NCBI GenBank assembly: GCA_051530055.1
Contig: CM121342.1
Span: 12,400,001 to 12,464,000 of the forward strand
Source of the DNA: Neoechinorhynchus agilis
Taxonomy: Eukaryota > Acanthocephala
DNA: 64,000 bases
Direction: 5' to 3'
Shown: positions 1-9,296 of the stretch, in pieces
How the letters are laid out: every line of letters starts with the position of its first letter
Numbering within the stretch: position 1 is the stretch's first letter
Notes under the pieces: generated by a model
Told to the model about the DNA's origin: nothing
Seen by the model: the letters and a program-made list of their open reading frames with translations, nothing else
The model's database searches: none
Program-made: the position numbers and the translations under genes

Positions 1-1040
1 TAGATCCTTGTATTTGTTCATTATCCTTTGATATCCCGTCCGGTTTTTATCTTCATTTAAAAGAAAGCTTGAAGATGAAATTCAACCATTTCATGGTATT
101 GGCTAAGGTGTTAGTTTTTCGTCTGTTTATGTTTCATACGAATCGACTTTATTACTGGTATCCGGATCTCTTGGTTTTGTCAATAAGGATTCCATCAATG
201 AACTGGAGCGTAAAAGAAGGTACGAAGCCTAAGCCGAATTTGTTATTGTGGAAGGTGAGAATGTGTTGCTACGGGCCTTATTCAAGACTCTAAGTATGCC
301 GGAATTTGCGTAACGTAACATTTCGATCTTGTAACCTTACAGCGATGATCTTTAAGTAGAGTTTGGACTCTAAATACCTTTTACTGAAAAGAAATTTATC
401 CATACTTTTTATCATGTAGAGAAAATCCTTCGAAATGATAATGTTAGAATTGTGGTGATTATACTCCCGGTTAAAAGGCATTTTATTGCTAAGAAATATT
501 TGGATAGAGATGCCCGCTCCTTGCGTTGTGTGGCGTTTAATTGTTGCTAAACACGTCGCTGATCGGTAGTTTTAAGCTAAAATTAGCTTAGTCCTCAAGA
601 ACAATTTGTCGTTTGAGGTTTTGCTTTCCACGAAATGCGTTCTATCAAAATCTATGTGATATTGCTTTGTATCCTGGTGGTTGGATATGGCAGATGAGTG
701 TTCAAATCGGCGATAGGTTTTTTTATGTTGAACGATACTCCTCTTAATGCCCTGTATCTTTTGTTCGATTCCCGAGAGACTGATTATTGTGCCTCTTCTT
801 CTTAAAAGTGTTTGCGAGAATGATCCCTTTATTGTTCTACAACCGAACCCCAACATTTTCGCTACAATTCTAACTTGATCATCCTTTACTTTGGTTAAAA
901 ATACTCATTTTCAACTACATCGTATTTAGTGGCGTTTTATTCTCTGTCGCATATAACGAATTAAATTGAACTTTTTGTCCACAAACGTACACGCCACAAA
1001 CTTTTTATCGCGCTTCTAGTGTACACGAACTGCACAAACA
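1..1040. other. No recognised gene
   Basis: I see no recognisable gene here. Short open stretches occur, for example near 72-230 on the plus strand and 572-856 on the minus strand, but none shows a known motif. The last 100 bases before 1041 should hold the promoter and 5' leader of the four-TM gene; no clear TATA element is visible. Confidence 0.5.
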
Positions 1041-1802
1041 ATGATTCAAAATAATAGAATCAAATTCTTAGCTGGTATTGTATTCGTCCTGATGACAGCG
1101 TCCACACTATTGCTTTGGTTCGGCATTCTGCGGGATCCAGCACCACGAATGGACAAAAATATGAATATTGTATGCCCTACTATTACCGGAGAATTTTCAA
1201 ATCTATCTTTGGTAGATTTCTTCACTAGTCCAGAAGGTATGAGATTAATGTAGAAAAGCTATTTGACATCTCCTTTAGTTGGCTATACAAGGATAATCAC
1301 TCTATCGACTGCTGCAACTTATACAATTATTCTTTTGATGTCATTGGTGATCACTGTCACCAAACAAAAATCGCACTTCGTTTCATTTGAAATCATTGCA
1401 GCTCTATCGATTTTTACAGGTAGGTTGTGTACGAAGTGGATGTACTGACAACCTAAATTCCTTCGAATTTCGATTTCATCTTTAGCGATCGTCCAAATGG
1501 TAGTGGTATCGCTGGAATCTATCTGTGTCGTTCGATCGAAACGACGTGTTACCGAGACGTTAATCCTAACCAGCACTAGCATACTTTTCTCAGTGTTCAG
1601 TGTGATCGTAGCACAATTGTGTGCCAGTAAGTGTTTAGGCAACAACTCAAAATACGAAGAGAATAGCAAAGCGCTCACCAGACCTGATAAGTATAAAAGG
1701 ATTTACTTGAATAATGCATCAAAACGTCGATTTAGCATGCTCCGGGTGAATGCGACGATAGTGGAACAACCATCGATTGATGATGATCGAGGTCTAGCTT
1801 AA
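1041..1802 (+). CDS. Small four-transmembrane protein, three exons
   Basis: Three exons, 1041-1236, 1279-1419 and 1486-1802, join through GT-AG introns of 42 and 66 bp into 217 codons with the frame kept at both joints (MIQNNRIKF... to ...DDRGLA). Four hydrophobic segments are visible, at about residues 8-28, 70-93, 101-124 and 139-162. Both termini are polar and the first loop is the longest; the C-terminal tail is basic then acidic. This layout fits small tetraspan proteins (claudin-, MARVEL- or PMP22-like), but the claudin W-GLW-C-C signature is absent, so no family is assigned. Its function is unknown to me. The consistent reading frame across two short introns and the membrane topology support a real gene. 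Confidence 0.7.
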
Positions 1803-2008
1803 ATAAAAAGAATTTTTTTTAACGTTTCAACTGAAATTTTATGTAAGGTTATCAAAATTTACATGCTTCAATTGCTGTTATTATTCCTTCAATGAAATTG
1901 GGATTCGCGCTTGGATATTTCAAGCTAAGAACGAATTAAATGCCTTAAACCTGAACACTAAATTCTAATTATATTCACTTGCTCAACACTGAAAATCTTG
2001 TGTTCATT

Positions 2009-3440
2009 TCAATCATCAAAAAATTGCTGAAAACACGGTCCAATGCGTCTCACTATATCATCAGTAATAACAGCCCGTCCATGATCCATAAAAGCAGTAA
2101 TAGCACATTCTCTAACAAGAGAGCCAGCCGCATACGCAGCTACCATCATAGGGTTTACTTTAGGTTCAATAACCTCGAGTGATTTGGCCGTCCATCCTGC
2201 GAAAGTGCCCATAACTCCGCTTAAAACGTCGCCTTGGCCAGCGCACCTCCTATAACTACCTTTTCGCTCTACTGAAACACACTTAACTCCATCGCAAATA
2301 AGATCAAAATCCTGTTTTCGAAAAATTGTAAGACCGCCGAGATTTATGCAAAGTTCACACATTTGATCACGGTCGCCACTCGCGTCCCTTAATGACTCAA
2401 CACTCATAACTGCCTTTACCATTCGGTCATATTCCATTGCATTAGGCGTTTTCGAAGACGACGAGGAGAACGCGTACAAGTTTGAAACACGAATAAATTG
2501 TAAAGAAATTATTCATTATAATTTCAGTTTCAATTAGCGATTTTTGATTCAGAAATAGATTTATCTTGAAAATTTTCGGCCTTTTCGTTGGCCTTCTTCA
2601 GTCAATTGTTTCGCATTTCTGAACCAAACATCGCTAATTGAAACTGAAACACGAATAAATGCCTCTTTGTACAGAACCCTTTGAAAATCAGTTAAGAATA
2701 GTAGTTCGGCCGGTGAATAAGCAAAATACGACGTGTAAAAACAATTAGATATTCTTAGATTTAACCTGAAAAAGTATGTTGTTATAGGAAATGAATTAGA
2801 TAAATGAAATTAATTTAGACGATTCACGATTCTAGGACGAAAATTAATGTTTAGTCCAATGTTCGTGGGGCGCATTCTTCGTTGACGTTCACAATGTCGT
2901 GACTTTGCTCGGGAAAGGTCTTGAGACCCCCACAATACCAGAAATCGGAATTCTCCTTTTCGTTCGAGTAAGTATTGTGTTTCTCTTTGAATGTACGATT
3001 TGTGGAAATCGATCGATTAACAACAGACCATCCGCATCAATAACAACAGTTGTTTTCGGCATTCGTTCATAAATGTTAGTCAATATTTTAGCTACGAATT
3101 CAAGTTGTTGGTCATCTCGACCAAGTCCAGGTCCTAAGACGACTGAAGTACTTTTATTGATCCATTGCAAAAGTCTTTCAAGATCGGCGTTTTGGGCGTT
3201 TAAGAGTGGATGAACAACGAGGTCAGGGGAATAGGATTTAATAATTGGCGCGGTTGAGTTAGGACACACAACTCGGACATAATCAGCTCCTGATTTTAGT
3301 GAGCTTATTGCAGAAAAGTATGGTGCTCCGGCGTAGTCTTCGGATCCGCCTATAATAGCCACTCTGCCACATTGCCCTTTATAAAGTTTACTGGTAAGGC
3401 GAGGAATACACTTTTGCATTAAGTTAAGAAGTTCCGACAT
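2009..3440 (-). CDS. NAXD: ATP-dependent NAD(P)H-hydrate dehydratase
   Basis: NAXD repairs hydrated NADH and NADPH (S-NAD(P)HX) using ATP. Exon 1 (3440 to about 2967) carries the ribokinase-like N-terminal half with the GGSEDYAGAP motif and ends at NTILT; exon 2 (about 2446 to 2009) resumes with PNAMEYDRM, restoring the family motif ILTPN, and contains CAGQGDVLSG with the catalytic aspartate. Joined length is about 303 residues, normal for the family without a transit peptide. The 520-bp intron between them has no GT-AG pair that preserves the motif. Bases shared across the joint allow AC-AA, CT-AA or TC-AC ends. Its ends form an imperfect inverted repeat (TCGAA..CGA..AGGAGAA). A foldback element with a hammerhead-like core sits inside the intron. 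The alternative is a pseudogene, but both halves are otherwise well conserved and open. Confidence 0.88.
2484..2660 (-). mobile_element. Foldback element H1 with hammerhead-like core
   Basis: Two 32-bp arms (2525-2556 and 2615-2646) are inverted copies differing at about two positions. The whole is bracketed by an exact 15-bp direct repeat, gaaacacgaataaat, at 2484-2498 and 2646-2660. Read on the minus strand the order is repeat, arm, hammerhead-like core, arm, 26-nt AT-rich tail, repeat. The same order is seen in element H2 at 27475-27633. No coding capacity. It lies inside the NAXD intron. The direct repeat looks like a target-site duplication. Confidence 0.65.
2566..2605 (-). ncRNA. Hammerhead ribozyme-like motif in H1
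   Basis: The minus strand shows the core CTGAAGA, then stem II GGCC/GGCC with an eight-base loop, then GAAA. The bases before the core end in TTGA and the bases after GAAAATTT begin TCAA, so a short stem I can form. CTGANGA and GAAA flanking a stem are the invariant hammerhead blocks. Cleavage is not shown. Core and flank (AATTGACTGAAGAAG) match those of the hammerhead motif beside the Penelope-like element at 12757-12801. Confidence 0.55.
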
Positions 3441-4239
3441 CTAAAAGACATTCAAGATTGCTCAATAGTAAGCAAACAATTGGGTGCATACAATCTTTCG
3501 CTTTTTGAGTAAGCTTTCGTTCATCGCCAAAATCCATTGTTGCAGTGAAGTCTGCCAAGCGATGAAAGTAGAACTCTCTAAATTCACGTCAATATTAAGC
3601 TGTTGTCGCAACACTTTCCACATAAGAACATACCGCAAGGAGATGTGAAGACAACATTATTTTATGTTCACCAAGATTCTACGTTTGTTGGGGTTTGAAG
3701 CAGCAGAATTGCCTAAAATAAAATCGCCAAATTGGAGCCTCTTTAAAGTGATCCAAAACGCCACACACGGAAAATAGAATAAGTGTTAAATTCCAATTGA
3801 GCATTGAGTAACGGACTCAAGTGGACGCGTATTCAATGCATAATACAGCTTATTTTTGCGTCGATAAAAAAAGAGGGTCGCATCGCAGTCTTCTGCCAAA
3901 AATCTTTAAGCGTTAATTCAGCATTGATGGTTTCTTCGCACTGTGTACTGAACAAAATAGCCTTTGATTCTCAACGGTAGCAGGCAAAATATTTGGCTGT
4001 ATAATTAAAACGGCGATACTAGATACGATAAATGCATTTTAATTATTTTCCAATGTTTGTTTGTGAGAAAAGAGGCTCAGCTTTACAGATTTGAACGAGG
4101 TGTTTCATTGCACGACGAAAAAGTAAGTGGATAACATAAATACCGTTAACTTAAATTATTTGGTTCGACCTGTTACATTTTCGACGCAGTTTGAGAATAG
4201 TTTTGCTCTATAAACTCAACAGAACTAGAAGTGTTATTT
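3441..4239. other. Intergenic, no gene seen
   Basis: Between the NAXD start and the repeat block I find only short, motif-free open frames. The divergent promoters of NAXD (-) and PPCDC (+) must lie in this stretch or in the repeat block after it. Confidence 0.5.
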
Positions 4240-4620
4240 AGGTATTCACCCGGCAAATAATTTTTTATTAAAAACGTTCTTAACCGGGTGAAGATCTAAC
4301 TAACACTCCAGAGGATGGGCGAAACGTCTTTGCTAAAAAATTCTTTACCGGGTGAAGACCTAAATAACACGACTGACGAAGTTAAAAACGTCTTAAAAAG
4401 TTCTTAACCGGGTGAAAATCTAACTAATACTCCAGAGAATGTTCGAAACATCTTTGCTAAAAAAATCTTTACCGGGTGAAGACCTAAATAACACCCCTGA
4501 CGAGGACGTTTTTAACAGGATGAAGATCTAACTAACACTCCCGACGATGTTCGAAATGTCTTCATTAAAAAATCCTTTACCGGTGAATACTTCTAAATAA
4601 TAATTTTAATCATATATCCC
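4240..4620 (+). repeat. Diverged tandem repeat with ACCGGGTGAAGA motif
   Basis: About five units of roughly 60-70 bp share the blocks accgggtgaaga, ctaactaacactcc and cgaaacgtctttgctaaaa. Single relatives occur at about 27950-27985 (minus strand) and 42680-42790, so this is a dispersed family that expanded in tandem here. No open frame. Confidence 0.7.
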
Positions 4621-4685
4621 GGTACCTATTCACATATCGGCATTTCAACAGAACTGTCTTACCCATGTTTTAAAATCCGTTTTAG

Positions 4686-5428
4686 ATGGGTCATATTAAT
4701 GTCCTCTATGGAGTGAGTGGCAGTGTTGCCGCTATCAAAATCCCAGAAATACTCAGTCTCATCAGAAGAGAAAACTATTCAATTATCCTGGTTTTTACTA
4801 AATCATCGATGCACTTCCTTAATCCGGGCGACTGTTGCAAAAAGGGGGACGTTTATCGATTGCAGAATGAACGGGGATATCCACACGGAGAATGTGTATA
4901 TTTTGAAGATGTTGATGAGTGGGCATCGTGGTCTAAAAGAGGTGATCCAGTCCTTCATATACTTCTGAGACAATGGGCGACGATTTTTGTTATAGCCCCT
5001 TTAAGTGCAAACACAATGGCTAGCGCAATGATCCTTTAGGAAATCAAATGTCTATATTACGCAGATTTGGACGCTTACGGTGGGTAGAAATCCCCAGCGA
5101 GGCTTAAAAGGATCTTTGCTTTAAAATCTGCAACGGCATTTGTGACAATCTCCTATGTTCGGTAATGCGTGCATGGCCAGTTGACCACTACAACCAAGTA
5201 CTTATAGCGCCGGCAATGAACACGGAGATGTATCGCAATCCATTAACCGATCTGCAAATTACCTTTCTGAAGGACCAACTTGGTGTACGTGTATTAAAAC
5301 CGGTGGTCAAAACCCTAATGTGTGGCGAGCACGGTATCGGAGCGATGGTATCACCTGAATCAATCGTTAAGGCAATTGATTTTCAATTATGTGAGCTCGG
5401 CGAGCGAGATAATAGCAACTCAGGGTAA
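4686..5428 (+). CDS. PPCDC: Phosphopantothenoylcysteine decarboxylase
   Basis: PPCDC is the flavoprotein that decarboxylates 4'-phosphopantothenoylcysteine in coenzyme A synthesis. Exon 1 (4686-5021) holds the flavodoxin-like start with GSVAAIK, the DEW segment, DPVLHI and APLSANTMA. Exon 2 (5123-5428) resumes as KICNGICDNLL and holds the substrate motif PAMNTEM and the active-site loop region CGEHGIGAM. Joined length is about 213 residues, as expected. The 101-bp intron is placed by the family sequence ANT-AK--NGICDN. It begins AG and ends TT rather than GT-AG, and its ends are inverted repeats. The start ATG at 4686 matches the normal N-terminus. An internal stop lies just inside the intron, so splicing is needed for a full protein. 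Confidence 0.88.
5022..5122 (+). other. Non-canonical 101-bp intron of PPCDC with inverted-repeat ends
   Basis: The intron starts agcgcaatgatccttta and ends with the near complement aaaaggatctttgcttt, giving inverted repeats of about 15 bp at the very ends. The boundaries are AG-TT, or TA-TT after a one-base shift. Its position comes from the conserved protein motif on both sides, not from splice consensus. Confidence 0.65.
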
Positions 5429-5489
5429 CGTAAACTATCTGCTAAAATGTTCGCCGGGGGAAGGGTAGATCAAAAGTTTTTTAAAAAAA

Positions 5490-5669
5490 ATGAGACTATT
5501 CTGCTTGAAGACTGGACTACTCATGCTTGTTTATAACGGTGAAAAATCATAGATGTTATACTAAATCCGATATCAAGGTTGCTTGTAATTTGCAACCTTG
5601 ATAAAGCCGTATATCGTCGGATTTAATAAAACGCCTTTGATTTTTCAACTTCATAAATGAGACTACTCT
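5490..5669. mobile_element. Foldback element E1
   Basis: A near-direct repeat, atgagact(a/c/t)ttct type, lies at 5490-5502 and 5657-5669. Between them are a tail related to gcttgaagattgaa, then arms 5540-5648 that fold on themselves (tgaaaaatca, aaatccgata and aaggttgc each with their complements). The centre has aaccttgataaagccgta, shared with elements at 47870 and 62240. Non-coding. The right repeat is shared with the next element, E2. Confidence 0.55.
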
Positions 5670-5856
5670 TTAATGTTTGTATCTGGCATAAAAACTCCAA
5701 TATTTCGGCGCACAATCTTGCGCGCCTTTATCAAAATTGCTTGTAAGTTTTTTCAACTAAGCACAAGATTGTGCGTCGAAATATTGGAATCAATAAATTC
5801 TTGTAATTTTGACGCCAGATACAAACATGAACAATTCAATCTTCAAACACTACTCT
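5662..5856. mobile_element. Foldback element E2
   Basis: The direct repeat actactct at 5662-5669 and 5849-5856 brackets arms beginning tgtttgtatctggc and ending gccagatacaaaca, with inner arms caatatttcggcgcacaatc and complement. The right side carries the tail atgaacaattcaatcttc before the repeat. The same arms and tail occur at 49847-50025 and, reversed, at 62167-62335. Short open frames here are by-products of the fold. Confidence 0.6.
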
Positions 5857-6054
5857 CAAATATGGAAATCTAGTGAGCTCCGTGATTTCAATAATGCCCA
5901 AAGGTGGCTCTCTACAGCCGCGGAAAGGATTGCTTCTGTTTCCTTTGGATCTTTACAAACCTTTAGTTCAAAAATTGATGATGCTAAACTCAGAAAGAGT
6001 GAGCTCTATTATTGTTGATGCTTATTGATTCTAAAAACATTGAAAATGGTTTAA

Positions 6055-6747
6055 CTACCCGTACATGAGGTCACCATGCTCTTTGACTGCAGCCTCCAGG
6101 ATCTTTTCTACCTCGGTTTGTACCCTGTCAACAGATTGTGCCTTTTGAGCGGTTTTGGTTGTCGCTGTTGCCGGATTCAAGATTGATTCTACCAATCGGT
6201 CAATTTCTTCATCGTCCTCATACTCATCAACATCATTAAAAGCGATCTCCATTGCGTCCTCCATCATTTCGTCTGCAACACCCATTTTTAGCATTGTTTT
6301 CTCGAACTCTCTCATAGTGGCAGCAAGCTCCGGAACTCGGCTAAGGGCATGAACGCTCTTCATGACCCCAGTTGCCTTGGAAACACTTGCCGTAAGCTTG
6401 GCATTGGCGAGATGTTCACGCAATTTTAGCATAAGACTGTTGATTTCCGCTTTTGTCCGATAGAGCCTTGCTTTTTGCTTAATCGAATGAACTGTTCCCG
6501 AAACCCTACAACAGTCCGTTCATTTTCTGGCTTTTGCGACTTCGAGGGCGAGTACACGAACAGCCGGATCATTGCGTCCTTGTTTAGCAGTTGACCTAAT
6601 TGAATCAAGAACCTTGAACTCTTCGCGTTCAATCACTCTAATGTCCTTTTCTAGTTTCCGGATCTCCTGGCGAAGATTTTTACATAGATTGTCATATTTC
6701 TCCTTCAAGCGCTCTGTTGGAGGTTTTCGTTGTAATGCCTTGAACAT
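6055..6747 (-). CDS. CHMP3: ESCRT-III subunit CHMP3/VPS24
   Basis: CHMP3 is a core ESCRT-III protein that caps and remodels filaments in endosomal sorting, budding and abscission. Exon 1 (6747-6523) begins MFKALQRKPPTERLKEKY, matching the family's KPP-containing start, and covers the basic alpha-1 helix. Exon 2 (about 6474-6055) begins ARLYRTKAEINS and covers alpha-2 to alpha-5 and the acidic linker EYEDDEE. Joined length is about 215 residues. The join is an inferred 48-bp non-GT-AG intron that opens with an in-frame TGA. The C-terminus lacks a clear LxxRLxxLR MIT-interaction motif, so binding of Vps4-type partners may differ. CHMP2 is less likely, because the N-terminus and the first helix fit VPS24 better. 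Confidence 0.82.
6475..6522 (-). other. Non-canonical 48-bp intron of CHMP3
   Basis: On the minus strand the interval starts TGAACGGACTGTT and contains the partner AACAGTTCA about 13 nt from its other end, so it can fold. Family alignment (ARK-ARLY) requires its removal. Runs of A at the joint leave up to four equivalent boundaries, none of them GT-AG. Its length is a multiple of three. Confidence 0.5.
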
Positions 6748-7719
6748 TTGCGATCGATATTTTAGTTGATAGGAGCAGCTTCTTAGGAAAAAATCGCGAG
6801 GAAGAAAGTTGGGAGGAGAAACGGAACACAAGTCGAAAGTCCTTGATGAGAACTATGAATAACAAACAAAAATGTTTTGCTATTCGCGAGACTGAAAAAC
6901 GATGATCTTTGGTATTTGTAAAAAAATCGAATAGGAAAATCAATTACATTCGTCGCAGCGCTGGTGCAGGTCGTGTCCGTAATGTTGGCGTTGTTTACTT
7001 CATTCAGCAGCCCAATTCGTCGCATAGTTTAAGGGATCGACCCCGATTTGTACCAAATCGTGGTCATTGCCCCAATAAGACGCATTTTGTCGCGTATTTT
7101 CCTCCGCGAACTTTACTTTTTCCGGCACTAAGGTGTTGCCCCCTAATCGACGCACTTATCATCCCAGATTAGCCATATTCCTTGTCGCCAAAGGAAAATT
7201 GTCATTCCATCCGGTTGCTTGCCATCCGAACGAGAAAATCTGAGGGACATGGACGGTGTTTAAAGCCCTGCTTATTAAACTCCTTAAGGACAGAAGCCAA
7301 AGGTGTCCATCTCGTTTCGCTGTGAACTTTTATTACAAGTTTTCTCTAATGAGGGAGGCTACTACTGGAGTAAAACCTTCCTCAAGGGGAACGCCGCCAG
7401 CATTATGGGCAAAAGGATATTGACCGATGAATTTACAGTAGGAACAAATAATCTTCGAGTCGCCTTTGTCTTCAATCCACCCCGTGGAAAATTAAAAAAG
7501 GATAATGTTTGCGACAGAAGAGCACTATTAGGACAGTTAGCATTATGAATAATAAGGAAAACGAGTTCTGACTGGTTATATTTTAGCAAGATGACATTTC
7601 GGAATGAGCTCGGTTTGTCTTTAAGCCAAAATTTCAATGCAATTTTTAAAAGTGGTTTATCGCATTTTATTTAATAATCACTCAGAGTCAAATATTAAAG
7701 GTTCTGTGGCAACTTAGGC
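6748..7719. other. No recognised gene
   Basis: Overlapping motif-free open frames occur on both strands (for example 6909-7172 plus and 6783-7025 minus). None is convincing. A promoter for CHMP3 is expected just above 6747. Confidence 0.4.
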
Positions 7720-7833
7720 AATCTTCATTTTCGAATGTAATATATTCAAGTAATCTTTTCCCAAAACAAAGCGATGGTTAAAACTCGATTTTAAAAACAA
7801 AAGCAAAATTCGATCGTCTTGACAAATAACGTG

Positions 7834-7841
7834 TATAAAAG
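7834..7841 (+). promoter_or_regulatory. TATA box of the small gene, copy A
   Basis: TATAAAAG lies 143 bp upstream of the ATG at 7977. It is conserved in the duplicate at 15062-15069. A TATA-like element also precedes the third family member at 43145. Confidence 0.55.
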
Positions 7842-7976
7842 CGCTTTATTTGTTTACAATATAATCAAGATTGAGCGTCTTTATTGTTTATTGTTGTTTG
7901 CACATCACGCAAAAATAGTTAAGTCTCTTGAGTTCATCTATTCTTGTTCGAAATCATCTCGTATCGCCGAACAGAA

Positions 7977-8326
7977 ATGAGTATTCAAATCGCGAATTCA
8001 TTGGTACAAGGAGTTGTGGAGTCCATGAAACGAGACATTTGTATGACCACCGGACGTTCCGGATGCTGTGATATTGTTGCTACAAGATATATTATTGGCG
8101 CTATGGAAGGAAATGGTTTTCCCATGAGCATCAGGGTAAGCTTCTTTATCGTATTTGAACCTATTCCTTCCGCTTCGTCCGTCTCCAGATCCGTCTCAAT
8201 GGCTGTGACTATTATGACATTGAAGCAAATATCACATATGAACAAAATTCGGAATTCAAGGCCGAGTTAGTCGAGGTGGTTGCCTCTAATGTTGATCCTG
8301 CTGCTATCCTCAGTCCACCAAGCTAG
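7977..8326 (+). CDS. Small two-exon protein of a local gene family, copy A
   Basis: Exons 7977-8135 and 8189-8326 join through a 53-bp GTAAGC...CCAG intron into 98 codons (MSIQIANSL... to ...AAILSPPS). I do not recognise the family. Cysteines cluster in the first exon (TGRSGCCD). The sequence around the splice reads SIR-IRLNGCDYYDIEANI. That aligns with RIR-VKYSGDRYADLEAEI in the gene at 43196-43536, with the intron at the same place and phase. There is no signal peptide or membrane segment, so a cytosolic or nuclear role is likely. An identical-length copy lies at 15205-15554. Recent duplication with an intact frame suggests it is kept. Confidence 0.72.
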
Positions 8327-8805
8327 TTCAGGAGTCGATGAAAGTAGTTTACTCTTTAGTTTTTAGTATTAGATCTTTTACTTGCGAGTAAATCCTTAGT
8401 AGAGAGTATCTGAGCGAAGGGGAATGCAGGGTGAGATCAATCGATTAATTTTTCTAAATAACGTGATAATAAGTTAATTACCTGGTACATTATTAAAAAT
8501 CAATTTTTAGTTGCCATCGTTCCTCCCTAAGTTTATCAAACATTCATTTCGTGAACTCAAAGCATAATTTTCGCGCATGATGATAATGAGAATCCCAACG
8601 CATTGCTGAAAATATCTACATCTTTTCGTGGAGTAATATCGGGAACTTGTAAAACAAAGTTTGCAACCGTCTACCGTGTGCATTTTGCTAGCCCTCTGAG
8701 TTCTACTGTTTAAATATATCCAGAAAAAGGTCCCCAAACAACGTCGCTACGTTTACAGTTAATTTTCATTTACATCAGCGGATTCAACGAATGGTTCACA
8801 ATTTG

Positions 8806-8951
8806 AATCGCGTAGAGTAAGCGAAAACACCCATTACACGATTCAATTTTTATGAAAGATCACGTGGATCACCTTAGCAGTTGAGGTAGTCATCTAATCC
8901 CGAGCTTTTGTGTCGCTATTATCCCAGATGCAATTGAACACTTTTTGACAT
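8806..8951 (+). repeat. Dispersed 146-bp repeat, copy 1
   Basis: It begins aatcgcgtagagtaagcg and ends near gcaattgaacactttttga. A close second copy lies at 34051-34199. The end of duplication copy B (16033-16043) coincides with the first bases of this repeat. Nature unknown, possibly a short non-autonomous element. Confidence 0.65.
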
Positions 8952-9296
8952 ATTCTCATAGCGCTTTTCGCGTCAATGCCGGTCCCACGGTTTTGATATA
9001 AGTTAAACTTTCGTTTTTCGGTGAACGCTTGTTCATGGAGGCCGTCAACCACTAAAAATTGACTGATAAGCCTACTGACAAGAACAAAACCGTTAAACAA
9101 TAAAAACCAATTAATTGGACCTAGATTAAAATCTTTTAATTCTCATTAGGAATTCGTCGTCTAATCAGTCACACTAAGCAGATGATCTCATGTTTTTCAT
9201 TTGAAGACTGCATCCTTTAAATAGTTTCCTTCGGTGGATAAAATTGTGGAACATACCTATTTTATAGCAACACAACTCACCGTTTTTGATTTTGCG
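8952..9296. other. Intergenic upstream of the forkhead gene
   Basis: No gene is visible. Promoter and leader of the forkhead gene are expected here. The open frame extends 63 bp above the first ATG at 9297 but from a GTG, so 9297 is preferred. Confidence 0.5.

Larger units (their letters stand above)
2447..2966 (-). other. Non-canonical intron of NAXD with inverted-repeat ends
   Basis: The edges are inferred from the conserved ILT/PN junction. The minus strand begins TCGAACGAAAAGGAGAA after exon 1 and ends with the near complement of the same sequence (2451-2473 on the plus strand). No AG lies just upstream of exon 2, so a standard acceptor can be excluded by eye. The foldback element 2484-2660 lies near the 3' end of this intron. 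Confidence 0.65.
7720..8815. repeat. Segmental duplication, copy A
   Basis: This 1.1-kb block is nearly identical to 14948-16043 (constant offset 7228), with only a handful of substitutions seen by eye. It carries promoter, both exons, intron and 3' flank of the small gene at 7977-8326. It begins near taggcaatcttcattttcg and ends at gaatcgcgtag. Confidence 0.9.

Noticed and set aside
7944-8270. 108-codon single-exon reading of the small gene
   Set aside because: It reads through a good GTAAGC/CCAG intron. Splicing gives a protein that aligns with the paralogue at 43196, so the two-exon model is better.
8507-8737. 76-codon minus-strand frame present at 8507-8737 and 15735-15965
   Set aside because: Shared only because of the recent duplication; no motif, and no sign of selection can be judged from two near-identical copies.
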